Shown in pieces: positions 43,725 through 52,132 of a stretch of DNA of 64,000 nucleotides (position 1 is its first letter; each line of letters opens with the position of its first letter). The notes under the pieces were generated by a model, which saw only the letters and a list, made by a program, of their open reading frames with translations, was not told the DNA's origin and did no database searches. The DNA is from Alkalibacterium sp. (GTDB taxonomy: Bacteria; Bacillota; Bacilli; Lactobacillales; Carnobacteriaceae_A). The translations under genes were made by a program, and so were the position numbers. Location of the stretch: NCBI GenBank assembly GCA_020832185.1, contig JAFIFE010000006.1:1-64000 (forward strand), in the 5' to 3' direction.

Positions 43725-46723
43725 TGTCCATACAAGATGATGAACGTCGCTTTGAACAGGATATCGAAACGTATTTGTTGACACAAGGTGGTTATACTAA
43801 AGGAAGTATGAAAGACTACGATACTGACCGAGCGATTAATTTAAATCAGCTTCTGGATTTTGTCAAAGAAACGCAGCCTAAGCAGTGGAAGCGATATGAA
43901 CTGAACTATCAGGGACAGGCTGAAGAGAAGTTTTATAACCGCCTGAATGATGAAATTAACCACCATGGTTTGCTACATGTCTTGAGGCATGGCATTGAAG
44001 ACCGAGGGGCTAAGGTGAAAGTCGCTGCTTTCCGCCCTGAATCATCCCTGAATGGCAAAGTCATTGCGGACTATCAGGCAAATCGGCTCACTGTTACACG
44101 CCAGTTTGCCTACAGTTCCAGTAACCGAAATACTCTGGACATGGCTATTTCCTTGAATGGAATACCCATAATTGCTCTGGAGCTGAAAAATCAGATTAAA
44201 AGCCAGAGTGTCACACACGCTAAGCGCCAGTTCAAAGAAGACCGTAATCCTCGGGAATTATGTTTTCAGTTTAATAAACGCTTCTTAGTTTACTTCGCAG
44301 TCGATCTCTACGAAGCATGGATGACGACTCACTTGAAAGGGAAACAGACCTACTTCTTACCCTTTAACCAAGGAAGTAAAGGGGCTGGAATTGTTGGCGG
44401 AAAAGGGAACCCAGATAACCCAACTGGTTATTCCACCTCTTACTTATGGGAGAAAGTACTTCAAAAAGACAACTTGATGGAAATCCTACAGCGCTTCATG
44501 AGTCTGGAGGGAGATCCCCATAAAGGAAAGATCATCTTCCCTCGTTACCATCAATGGGATGTTGTATCGAAATTAGTCCATCATACACGTACAAATGGGA
44601 GCGGACGCAATTACCTTATCCAGCATAGTGCGGGAAGTGGAAAGTCAAACAGTATTGCCTGGTTAGCCTATCGACTAAGCAGTTTACATAATCAGGATGA
44701 TGAGTCTGTTTATTCGTCTGTTATTGTAGTCACCGATAGACGTGTGTTAGACCAGCAGTTACAAAAAACGATAGCCAGTTTCGATCATGTGACTGGATTA
44801 GTGGAGACCATTGATGACAGAAAATCGTCTCAGGATTTAAAAGATGCTATTAATGCCGGAAAGAAAATAATCGTGACAACGCTACAAAAGTTTCCAATCA
44901 TTTATAATGAAGTCGACAGTGCCAATGGGCGGAACTTTGCAGTTATCGTTGATGAAGCACATTCGTCTCAAACTGGAAGCAGTGCTCAGAAACTGAAGAC
45001 TGCTTTGGCAGACACCGAAGCAGCTCTCAGAGAATACGCTGAAATAGAAGCCGAAGAAGAAGAAAACCAGCTCGACGGACAGGATAAATTAGTAAAAGAA
45101 CTATTAAGTCATGGACGCCATGACAATTTGAGTTTCTTTGCATTCACTGCCACACCGAAAGAAAAAACACTCGAAATGTTTGGCTCCAGACAAGAAGATG
45201 GAACCTTCAAACCTTTCCATACCTATTCTATGCGTCAGGCTATCGAAGAAGGATTTATTCTGGATGTATTGAAGAATTATACGACATATAAGACTGCTTA
45301 CCGTATAGCTCGTGAGACAGAAGACAATCCGGAAGTCCCTGAAACCCAGGCACTAAAAGCAATTAAACGTTTTGAGTCATTACACCCTTATAACCTGAAT
45401 CAAAAGACTGCCATCATGGTGGAACAGTTCAGAGAAGTCACGCAACAAAAGATAAAAGGTAAAGGAAAAGCCATGATTGTTACCCCTTCAAGATTGCATG
45501 CAGTCCGTTACTTTAAAGAAATAAAAGCGTATATTCAACGAAAAGGGTACCGTGATATGGATGTACTGGTGGCCTTCAGTGGGACTGTCAATGATAAGTC
45601 AGAAGAGTATACCGAGAACAAGTTGAATACAAAAAAAAATGGGAAGTCGATTTCTTCTGATCAAATAAAGGCAGAATTTAACACCGAAGAGTTTAATGTT
45701 ATTGTGGTAGCTGAAAAATTTCAGACTGGATTTGATGAACCTCTCCTGCATACGATGTTTGTTGATAAGAAGCTGAGTGGTGTCAAAGCGGTTCAAACCT
45801 TATCGCGACTTAACAGAACACATCCCGACAAGAACGATACCTTTGTTTTGGACTTCGTCAATGAAGCAGAAGAGATACAAGAAGCATTCGAACCATATTA
45901 CGAAGAAACTACCCTAAATGAAGCAATTGATGTCAATTTGGTCTACGACACAAAGAACAAATTACGTAAATACGTCGTGTATAACCAAAAAGACGTGGAT
46001 GATATTATGAAGATTTACAATAAAAAGGGGCCACAGGATGATCGCCAATTAGGCCAGTTTACAAGTGCTCTGAAGCCTATCATCAACCGGTATTTAGAGT
46101 TAGATGAGAGCCAACAGTATGAGTTCAGAGTGACATTGCGTAACTTCGTCAAATGGTATGCCTATATCACTCAGTTGACGCGGATGTTTGATCAAACACT
46201 ACATCATGAGTACATCTTTGCCAGATATCTGGTGAAGTTCCTGCCGAAAGAAAGTAGAGACGTGGTGGATCTTGATGATAAGATTAAACTGATATTCTTC
46301 CAATTGAAGAAAGAATTTGAAGGGGATGTTTCGCTCACACCAGATACTGTGGATGGTGAACTGGAGAATGTCAGAGAAGTGGATGCGAACCCTAAACCAC
46401 CGGAAGAAGATGAGTTTTTAGAATCTATTATCAAGAAAATAAATGAGCGTTTTCAAGGTGATTTTAGTGATACAGACAGAGTCGTTGTTGAAGAAATTTA
46501 TCGAAAAGCAATCAAAGGTAACACGAAGCTCAAGCAACAGGCCAACAACAGTAGCCAGCAGATGTTTGAAGAAAACCTCTTCCCACAAGAATTTCAAAAG
46601 ATCGCGCAAGATTCATTTAAAGAACAATCAAAAGCCTTTGCCAAATTGTTCAAGGATAAAACATTCTATACTGTCGTGTTGAACGCTGTCAGTCGTGAAG
46701 TGTATAAGGAATTGAGAAAGTAA
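43724..46723 (+). CDS. hsdR: Type I restriction enzyme endonuclease/translocase subunit HsdR
   Basis: The 999-residue subunit has an N-terminal nuclease domain (IALELKNQIKSQS carries the ExK part of the PD-(D/E)xK site near residue 155), then a superfamily 2 motor: Walker A SAGSGKSN near 304-311, DEAH at 410-413 and FTATP further on. It translocates and cuts unmodified DNA. All three hsd genes are intact and coupled, so the system should be active. The helical C-terminal region that binds HsdM is also present. Confidence 0.94.
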   Translation: MSIQDDERRFEQDIETYLLTQGGYTKGSMKDYDTDRAINLNQLLDFVKETQPKQWKRYELNYQGQAEEKFYNRLNDEINHHGLLHVLRHGIEDRGAKVKVAAFRPESSLNGKVIADYQANRLTVTRQFAYSSSNRNTLDMAISLNGIPIIALELKNQIKSQSVTHAKRQFKEDRNPRELCFQFNKRFLVYFAVDLYEAWMTTHLKGKQTYFLPFNQGSKGAGIVGGKGNPDNPTGYSTSYLWEKVLQKDNLMEILQRFMSLEGDPHKGKIIFPRYHQWDVVSKLVHHTRTNGSGRNYLIQHSAGSGKSNSIAWLAYRLSSLHNQDDESVYSSVIVVTDRRVLDQQLQKTIASFDHVTGLVETIDDRKSSQDLKDAINAGKKIIVTTLQKFPIIYNEVDSANGRNFAVIVDEAHSSQTGSSAQKLKTALADTEAALREYAEIEAEEEENQLDGQDKLVKELLSHGRHDNLSFFAFTATPKEKTLEMFGSRQEDGTFKPFHTYSMRQAIEEGFILDVLKNYTTYKTAYRIARETEDNPEVPETQALKAIKRFESLHPYNLNQKTAIMVEQFREVTQQKIKGKGKAMIVTPSRLHAVRYFKEIKAYIQRKGYRDMDVLVAFSGTVNDKSEEYTENKLNTKKNGKSISSDQIKAEFNTEEFNVIVVAEKFQTGFDEPLLHTMFVDKKLSGVKAVQTLSRLNRTHPDKNDTFVLDFVNEAEEIQEAFEPYYEETTLNEAIDVNLVYDTKNKLRKYVVYNQKDVDDIMKIYNKKGPQDDRQLGQFTSALKPIINRYLELDESQQYEFRVTLRNFVKWYAYITQLTRMFDQTLHHEYIFARYLVKFLPKESRDVVDLDDKIKLIFFQLKKEFEGDVSLTPDTVDGELENVREVDANPKPPEEDEFLESIIKKINERFQGDFSDTDRVVVEEIYRKAIKGNTKLKQQANNSSQQMFEENLFPQEFQKIAQDSFKEQSKAFAKLFKDKTFYTVVLNAVSREVYKELRK

Positions 46724-46792
46724 GCATGATCTCCACGATATCAGTATGCGAGAGGAATAGACGCTCATTAAATGCCTGGAAGGTGAGAATCA

Positions 46793-47593
46793 ATGGACAA
46801 TGTAAAGAAACTTTATATCGATTTGTACAAAACTAATTTTAGTGAAGATGGACTAACCATTACAGACAACAAGCACTTGAGCGAAATAGATATCTGTACA
46901 GATGTCAGTGTACAAGAAGTAGTATTTAAGTTAAGGCAACTGATTTTTGAGAAATATAACGATGGATTATCTATCAAAGCTGAAGAATTTGATTCCTTCT
47001 GTTATCTTAATGTTTTTGTGTTTTTCGGTGAAGATGTAAACACATTGATTGAATATTTGGAATCAATTTCTCTTGAGAGGGTTACTTGCATCGATCAATC
47101 ATCCTTGGATAGAGACGATGAGGAAGTGACCTTCTTCTCAATTGACTACGTTGAACCAGAAAACATTAAAGAATATGAGTTAATAATGAAAGCACAGGGT
47201 TTAGATTCAGAAAAGTATTTACTGGGACAAAGTGCTTTTGAACGCGGTGCAGAGGACTATCATCAGATCATAGTTTTCGTTTTGGAAGGAATAGCGTTAG
47301 GTGCATTATCTGAATTTGGTAGACGTTCTTTTAAAAAGTTTGTTGATCAGTTTGGCGAATACCAAAGACCATCACTTATAAAATTAAATCCCAATGTAGC
47401 TATAGACTATATCGCTGAGAGAAGTAGTATTAATAAACAAGATCTTCGAATAACGAGAACCTCGCCTACAGAAAATAACAATATAGAAATTAAAGTAACG
47501 AGTAGGTATAAAGACTTTATTCTGATTTATGAAAAGAAGTCGAAATCAATTACCTACTATGAGGAAACAAGTAAGTCCCAAACCTTGCTATGA
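46793..47593 (+). CDS. Unknown protein downstream of hsdR
   Basis: The 266-residue protein is not recognised. The first half is acidic with alternating strands and helices (for example CYLNVFVFFGEDVNTLIEYL); residues ~160-190 form a hydrophobic stretch (IIVFVLEGIALGALSEFGRRSF); the rest is basic and strand-rich. The ATG follows GGTGAGAATC. It lies 69 bases after hsdR in the same direction and ends at a terminator, so it may be an accessory defence gene of the same transcript. Confidence 0.6.
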   Translation: MDNVKKLYIDLYKTNFSEDGLTITDNKHLSEIDICTDVSVQEVVFKLRQLIFEKYNDGLSIKAEEFDSFCYLNVFVFFGEDVNTLIEYLESISLERVTCIDQSSLDRDDEEVTFFSIDYVEPENIKEYELIMKAQGLDSEKYLLGQSAFERGAEDYHQIIVFVLEGIALGALSEFGRRSFKKFVDQFGEYQRPSLIKLNPNVAIDYIAERSSINKQDLRITRTSPTENNNIEIKVTSRYKDFILIYEKKSKSITYYEETSKSQTLL

Positions 47594-47681
47594 TAATTAA
47601 TTGGAAATAAGAGCGCCAAACTAACAATTAAGTATAGTGATAATAGAGTACTCACCAATAACCAGGAACTGAATAGAAGTC

Positions 47682-47713
47682 AAAAGACGAGTCCCTATTA
47701 GGCTCGTCTTTTT
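47682..47713 (+). terminator. Terminator after the unknown gene downstream of hsdR
   Basis: AAAAGACGAG (47682-47691) pairs perfectly with CTCGTCTTTT (47703-47712). It ends the hsd transcript. The rest of the 47594-47953 gap holds only the promoter region of the next gene. Confidence 0.88.
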
Positions 47714-47850
47714 AATGTTATTAATCATCAGTTGTGTCGATAATTGTCGGTAAGGGAAGAGAGTTTTGGTCATTTGTCAAATTACTTGTGAGACATGATT
47801 GAAACAACAACATTATTAAACCCTTATGACTTTATAGACAAGAATCTATT

Positions 47851-47923
47851 TTGACAATAGTATAAAAAGAACTTATTTACACTTTAAATAGTTCTTTTAG
47901 AAACAAACAGTTTGGTATATAAT
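47851..47923 (+). promoter_or_regulatory. Promoter region with a large inverted repeat
   Basis: TTGACA (47851-47856) has a possible -10 TATTTA 18 bases on, and TATAAT lies at 47918-47923. Between them AAAAGAACT (47865-47873) and AGTTCTTTT (47890-47898) form a perfect 9-bp inverted repeat. The repeat could be an operator, for instance for the XRE protein encoded at 49167, or a leader hairpin. Confidence 0.5.
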
Positions 47924-47953
47924 GATGAAAATGATAGAGAAGGATGATTTAGT

Positions 47954-49084
47954 GTGAAAATACTGGACAGAAGAAATATGGGGCAATACGTTTTATTTTT
48001 TGATAATGGGGATGAGCTTCGTGCAGGAAAATTATACGATATGGAGAATTCAGAATTATTAGTCCATTCTCTACGAATAAACAGTCGTGGGGAGAGTAAA
48101 CTCTATTATTATCGAATTAATGACTCGAATATTTTCGAATTTGTTAGCAGAGAATCTGCTGTTCAATTTGTACATAAGAGAAAACACAATAAGAATAAAG
48201 TTTTAGATTATATTGACGTGGAGTCCAATAGATTTGTAAGAAAGTTGCTTATAGCAATGAAAGATCAGATGGATTTCACAGTACAGCAAGATAAATCATA
48301 TGAGTATGATGGTAGTTTGGATGATTTTGGCTTAGATGAGTTAGATTACAAGATGTTGTCATTAATACTTTCGAAAAGTGAGTATACTTCATTATATGCA
48401 AGGACAACTCAGGCATATTGGTCTGAAATCATAGGAGATTTATTCTCTTCACCATCAATCTCCGATCATTATGCTGTAATATTGAGACTCGTCTATATAC
48501 AACTTTCTATGCATTCTGTCTCAGTGTATAGGGATGGAACTTTAAAAAAGGGTGAGTTCGATGATATTTTGAACAATAATATCGTTGCACAAACTAATTG
48601 GCGTTTTATAACAGGACTTGAGTTCACAAATACAAAATCAGGAGACATTCATTTAAAAATAGGACTGAACATAAGTCCATACACTAACATAATAGAGTTC
48701 ATGATAAATAGAAAAAGCAATGCCCAGATAAAGTTGTTCTCTACAAAGAATATTTCTCTACTTGAATACTTACTAAATAGAGTGATGAGCGAGCTGGTTT
48801 CCAATAATGCTTGCTTGGTGTTTGAATTTAAAGAACTTAAGGGATATGGTTTCTTTGACTTAAAAACAGATGAATCAATGAAAGAACCACTCGTGTCAGC
48901 AATGAAAGATCTATGTGACAACACATCTTTAAAAATTGACTATCATTTCAGTAGTAATGAAGTTGAATTAAAATTGAAGCAAATTGAAAATTTCAACAGA
49001 TACTTTTTCAATCGAAATGAAGACTGTGTGAAAGCAGGAGTTTTCATAAAAACTATAAGCAACATGATTAGCTCAGATGAATAA
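47954..49084 (+). CDS. Unknown protein of the element
   Basis: The 376-residue protein starts at GTG 47954 after AGAAGGATG. It is not recognised. The N-terminal ~60 residues look like a small beta-barrel (YVLFFDNGDELRAGKLYDM, SKLYYYRINDSNIFEF); residues 85-200 are helical, and the C-terminal half is mixed. It has its own promoter region and is followed by an XRE-type regulator gene. A defence or regulatory role is plausible from context only. Confidence 0.6.
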   Translation: MKILDRRNMGQYVLFFDNGDELRAGKLYDMENSELLVHSLRINSRGESKLYYYRINDSNIFEFVSRESAVQFVHKRKHNKNKVLDYIDVESNRFVRKLLIAMKDQMDFTVQQDKSYEYDGSLDDFGLDELDYKMLSLILSKSEYTSLYARTTQAYWSEIIGDLFSSPSISDHYAVILRLVYIQLSMHSVSVYRDGTLKKGEFDDILNNNIVAQTNWRFITGLEFTNTKSGDIHLKIGLNISPYTNIIEFMINRKSNAQIKLFSTKNISLLEYLLNRVMSELVSNNACLVFEFKELKGYGFFDLKTDESMKEPLVSAMKDLCDNTSLKIDYHFSSNEVELKLKQIENFNRYFFNRNEDCVKAGVFIKTISNMISSDE

Positions 49085-49166
49085 TAATGATAAAGGAATC
49101 GTATAATAAGGCATCACAAAAATTTAGGAGTTGGATAATGTTCAACGATAGAATAGGAGAGATCAG

Positions 49167-49544
49167 ATGTACGATTCAATTGGGAGAAAACTCAAGACCG
49201 CAAGGAAAAGTAAAGGGTTAACGCTTACCGAAGTAGCTCGTGAAGTAAACTGTTCACCAGCATACATTTGTAGGATTGAAGGTGAATCTCGTCATAATAT
49301 CAATTACAAATTGTATTCAGAGCTGATGAAACTGTATGGGATTGAGGATGATATGGCAATCGGCTTCAATTTAGGAGGAGGAATTGATCAAGATTCGGCC
49401 GAAATGATGGAGGACTTGATCAAGCAGAACGAGAAAATGACAGAAATTCAGTGGACAATTCTAAAAATTAATGAGGACTTGTCAGTGTTAAAGAATCTGA
49501 ACAAAGAAATCGTAAAGCAATATCTTCAGCCTAAAACTGAATAA
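49167..49544 (+). CDS. XRE-family helix-turn-helix regulator
   Basis: The 125-residue protein has an N-terminal lambda-repressor-like domain (residues 4-58: IGRKLKTARKSKGLTLTEVA, CSPAYICRIEGESRH) and a C-terminal helical, probably coiled-coil tail that may mediate dimerisation. The ATG follows GGAGAG. It lies 82 bases after the unknown 376-residue gene and ends at a terminator. It may control that gene or the element's excision and replication. Confidence 0.82.
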   Translation: MYDSIGRKLKTARKSKGLTLTEVAREVNCSPAYICRIEGESRHNINYKLYSELMKLYGIEDDMAIGFNLGGGIDQDSAEMMEDLIKQNEKMTEIQWTILKINEDLSVLKNLNKEIVKQYLQPKTE

Positions 49545-49554
49545 ATGAACAAGT

Positions 49555-49586
49555 GAACATCACAATTGTTGTGGTGTTCTTTTTTT
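49555..49586 (+). terminator. Terminator after the XRE gene
   Basis: GAACATCACAA pairs with TTGTGGTGTTC (one mismatch), followed by seven T. Confidence 0.85.
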
Positions 49587-49812
49587 GTACTCGTATCCAC
49601 CCATAGGAAATTTTGTTTAAGGCATTTGTCACTTGGTTAGGAGATATTCCCAGATATTACTTCATTCAAGACCTTCGAAGGTTTGAGGGTAGAACTGGAG
49701 TCAGACAAGGTAGAACCTCGCGAGCGAATCAAAAGGAATCTTCCTGAATAGGATAAAACAACAGTGCATCAATTCGCTGCTCTGTAAAACTTTCCTTCAG
49801 GAGGAACATACT

Positions 49813-50634
49813 ATGAAAAACGAATCACAAGTGACTGAAAAAAGATTGAAGCTAACTGCAAGAGAAATTAGGAATTTGCTCGTTCTCGACGACTTTAAAG
49901 TAACTCGCAGAACTGCATATGTTTATGGCAAAGATAAAGAAGACACAATAACATTGATCAAAATGGCCGGATCGTTTGTTGTTATGTTCAATCATTTGAT
50001 GAAGCAACATGGCCCTCTCATTACAGAGCAAAGCTATGTGGATTATGTAATGAATATGTTCTACAGAAAATCAATTGAAGGAGGAATTGCCATAAATGAA
50101 AAGATGAGGAATTATCTATTATGGAGAACAGAAGGTGCATATAGAGGTTTTGTTGCTGAATTATACGCAGTCACTCTTATGTTGGAGTCTGTGCCAAACA
50201 TTCTAATAATCAAAAACCAAGCAGCAGATATAGAGAAAGGAGAAGACTTTAGCGTTATCTGTTTGAGTACCAAATCCCTCCAAAGCGTTCATGTTACTTC
50301 TATCGGCGGTCTCGATTTCATGGACGAAAAAGAACAAAGAGTGAAGTGGAGAACCTTTAAAGGGCATGTGATACTGACTTATAATTATCAACAAAATGAT
50401 AGGCACTCTTTCCTAAAAAATGGATTCCCATTTTTTTACAAAAAATACCTGGTGCAAACTTTTGAAGAATGCAAAAAGGATGAACGAATTGGGATAAGTG
50501 TTTATAGCGCTGAATTTGAAAGCACGTTCACCAATTGTGGAGGTGAATGGGAAGTGTTCAGAAGCAACGACATAGACCCATCGTATGAAGAGGAAATACA
50601 GGAGATAAAGAGAATTTTGGGCAACAAAATTTAA
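49813..50634 (+). CDS. Unknown protein, possibly nuclease-like
   Basis: The 273-residue protein starts at ATG 49813 after CAGGAGGAA. No family is recognised. In the middle (residues ~115-165) the order GFVAELYAV, then AADIEKGEDFSVICL, then VHVTS resembles a PD-(D/E)xK nuclease core with E, D and a strand, but the usual ExK lysine is not clear, so this is tentative. It is a single gene between terminators in the cargo region next to a restriction system. Confidence 0.6.
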   Translation: MKNESQVTEKRLKLTAREIRNLLVLDDFKVTRRTAYVYGKDKEDTITLIKMAGSFVVMFNHLMKQHGPLITEQSYVDYVMNMFYRKSIEGGIAINEKMRNYLLWRTEGAYRGFVAELYAVTLMLESVPNILIIKNQAADIEKGEDFSVICLSTKSLQSVHVTSIGGLDFMDEKEQRVKWRTFKGHVILTYNYQQNDRHSFLKNGFPFFYKKYLVQTFEECKKDERIGISVYSAEFESTFTNCGGEWEVFRSNDIDPSYEEEIQEIKRILGNKI

Positions 50635-50641
50635 GAGAATA

Positions 50642-50687
50642 AACCCCAGTTTGAGTGTGATTGAATACATACTCGAACTGGGGTTTA
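50642..50687. terminator. Strong hairpin, probable bidirectional terminator
   Basis: AAACCCCAGTTTGAGT and ACTCGAACTGGGGTTT form a 16-bp stem with one G-T pair and a 14-base loop. Confidence 0.8.
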
Positions 50688-50694
50688 AACATTT

Positions 50695-50723
50695 TGACCA
50701 ACTGGCTATTGATTACTGTACTT
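50695..50723 (+). promoter_or_regulatory. Predicted promoter of the AbiEi-like gene
   Basis: TTGACC (50695-50700), a 17-base spacer and TGTACT (50718-50723) form a plausible SigA promoter about 50 bases before the start codon. Confidence 0.55.
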
Positions 50724-50772
50724 TTAAAGAATGATAAAGTAGTATAGAAATCAAAAGGAGACCTGAACTTCT

Positions 50773-51351
50773 ATGAAGAATATAGATAAATTGCTTACAA
50801 GTGATAATGCTTTTACAGCTGAAGAAGCTAATGCTCTTGGGATTTCAAATGAACGTCTAAGATTACTTATCAAGCAAAAGAAGATTGAAAGAGTGGATTA
50901 TGGAGTATACATACCGTCAGGTGCTTATCATGATCAAATGTACAGTTTCCAAAAGAGAAGAAATTTTATCTATTCGCATGAAACTGCACTTTTTTTACAT
51001 GAGTTAACTGACAGAGATCCGTTAAATTATGTCTGTACAGTAAAAAAAGGTTACAACTCTCGAAAATTGAAGGAATTAGGGTTTGAGATTTTTTACATTA
51101 AAAGTGAACATTACCCTATTGATACTATAGACATGGAGACAGTTTTTGGCAACAGAGTGACTACCTATTCGATAGAAAGAACTTTATGTGACATAATGAG
51201 AAGCGAGACTCGAATCGACAAGGAAATAATTGTTGATTCTTTTAAAAAGTATTGTAAAAGAAAAGACAAAGACCTTCAGCATCTAATGAATATCGCAGAC
51301 ATGTTTAGAGTCAAAAGAAAAGTCAGCGTTTATTTGGAAATTCTGTTGTAG
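50773..51351 (+). CDS. AbiEi-type antitoxin/transcriptional regulator without a toxin gene
   Basis: The 192-residue protein has the AbiEi layout: an N-terminal winged helix (residues ~1-50: FTAEEANALGISNERLRLLIKQKKIERVDYGVYI) and a C-terminal domain with YSHETALFLHELTDR, TTYSIERTLCDIMRS and a final RVKRKVSVYLEILL. AbiEi normally represses and neutralises the nucleotidyltransferase toxin AbiEii encoded directly downstream. Here the next 200 bases hold only the right end of the element. It may be an orphan antitoxin or act alone in defence. Confidence 0.82.
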   Translation: MKNIDKLLTSDNAFTAEEANALGISNERLRLLIKQKKIERVDYGVYIPSGAYHDQMYSFQKRRNFIYSHETALFLHELTDRDPLNYVCTVKKGYNSRKLKELGFEIFYIKSEHYPIDTIDMETVFGNRVTTYSIERTLCDIMRSETRIDKEIIVDSFKKYCKRKDKDLQHLMNIADMFRVKRKVSVYLEILL

Positions 51352-51402
51352 CGGTTTTCGTGAAGAGGTGCGAAAACTGTCCTATCACACAAATATCCAT
51401 AA

Positions 51403-51416
51403 CCTATTGTGGGATC
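51403..51416. repeat. Right-end copy of the 14-bp inverted sequence
   Basis: CCTATTGTGGGATC is the exact reverse complement of 38018-38031 near the integrase start. Confidence 0.6.
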
Positions 51417-51445
51417 ATTTTAGTTTTTTATTTTCTATGATACTC

Positions 51446-51468
51446 GTGACCGAAACGTGACCGAAAAA
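51446..51468. repeat. Two tandem GTGACCGAAA repeats, right end
   Basis: GTGACCGAAA at 51446-51455 and 51457-51466 matches the left-end pair at 36779-36801. It lies 88 bases inside attR and is a candidate integrase arm site. Confidence 0.65.
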
Positions 51469-51555
51469 TTGCACCTTTGCACATTCCTATGAATCATGGT
51501 ATACTTTCGAAACAGTAGTTTGATCGTCTATGAACTTCGGTGAAGCCCAAAGAAC

Positions 51556-51609
51556 AAAAAACCAGGTCTTAAAAAAGCCCGTAAATCTCCACAATTCTCA
51601 AAACGTTAA
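51556..51609 (+). other. attR: displaced 3' end of rpsI
   Basis: These 54 bases encode the last 17 residues of S9 plus TAA in an uninterrupted frame but have no start. They are the original chromosomal end of rpsI, displaced 14.9 kb by the insertion. Confidence 0.92.
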
Positions 51610-51652
51610 GAATTGGAGCCGTTGCGAATTTATTCGCTTACGGATACAATTG

Positions 51653-51689
51653 CTTAGGTTGTTCGAAGCATAGCGAGTTACAACCTAAG
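51653..51689. repeat. Inverted repeat in the old rpsI 3' region
   Basis: CTTAGGTTGT and ACAACCTAAG form a perfect 10-bp pair with a 17-base loop. The stretch 51610-52132 has no gene; it holds this hairpin, the terminator at 51773-51803 and the upstream region of the next gene. Confidence 0.65.
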
Positions 51690-51772
51690 TATGCGTTAGC
51701 TGGGGACAGAGATTTCGAAAGAAATCGAGTACCATTCAATTTGCGGCTTAAATTTAATATTGCATTACGAAA

Positions 51773-51803
51773 AGGTATCAGCATTCTGCTGGTGCCTTTT
51801 TTT
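51773..51803 (+). terminator. Original rpsI terminator
   Basis: GGTATCAGC pairs with GCTGGTGCC through two G-T pairs, followed by TTTTTTT. Before insertion it would have lain about 165 bases after rpsI. Confidence 0.8.
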
Positions 51804-52132
51804 CATGCTGGAAGGTTTTTTTTAATATGTCTAACCGAAAACTGACTGTTCAAACAAAGAACAACCGTTTAAATACACTTAGTCACAGAATTTCTCAACT
51901 TTTTCAGTCAAATGTTGTCGCGTTACTTCTGTAATAAGGCCGTTCCGGAAGCTATAATGTGATATGATTTTAAAAACCGAATAAGAATGATAGTATAGAC
52001 TAAATAAACCCGCTAACTAGAGAAGCCCTATTTTGTCCAAGAATAGAGGTTTATATAATGATTTCATTGTTCTGGAAATGAAATGGAAGATGTTTGTTTT
52101 TTTGCAGGAGATGTTGAGAGGTGGGAAGGTGC

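Larger units (their letters stand above)
36663..51609. mobile_element. 14.9-kb integrative element inserted in the 3' end of rpsI
   Basis: The element is bounded by 54-bp direct repeats of the rpsI 3' end. It carries a tyrosine integrase next to attL, an excisionase-like gene, an HUH Rep with a cruciform-like sequence, hsdM-hsdS-hsdR, an XRE regulator, three unknown genes and an AbiEi-type protein. GTGACCGAAA repeats lie inside both ends. No relaxase/coupling-protein pair or type IV secretion genes are seen, so transfer would need a helper. Most cargo is more AT-rich than the flanks, which fits acquisition. Confidence 0.92.

Noticed and set aside
36663-51609. Prophage
   Set aside because: No capsid, tail, terminase, lysis or phage replication genes are seen apart from the integrase and Rep-like protein.
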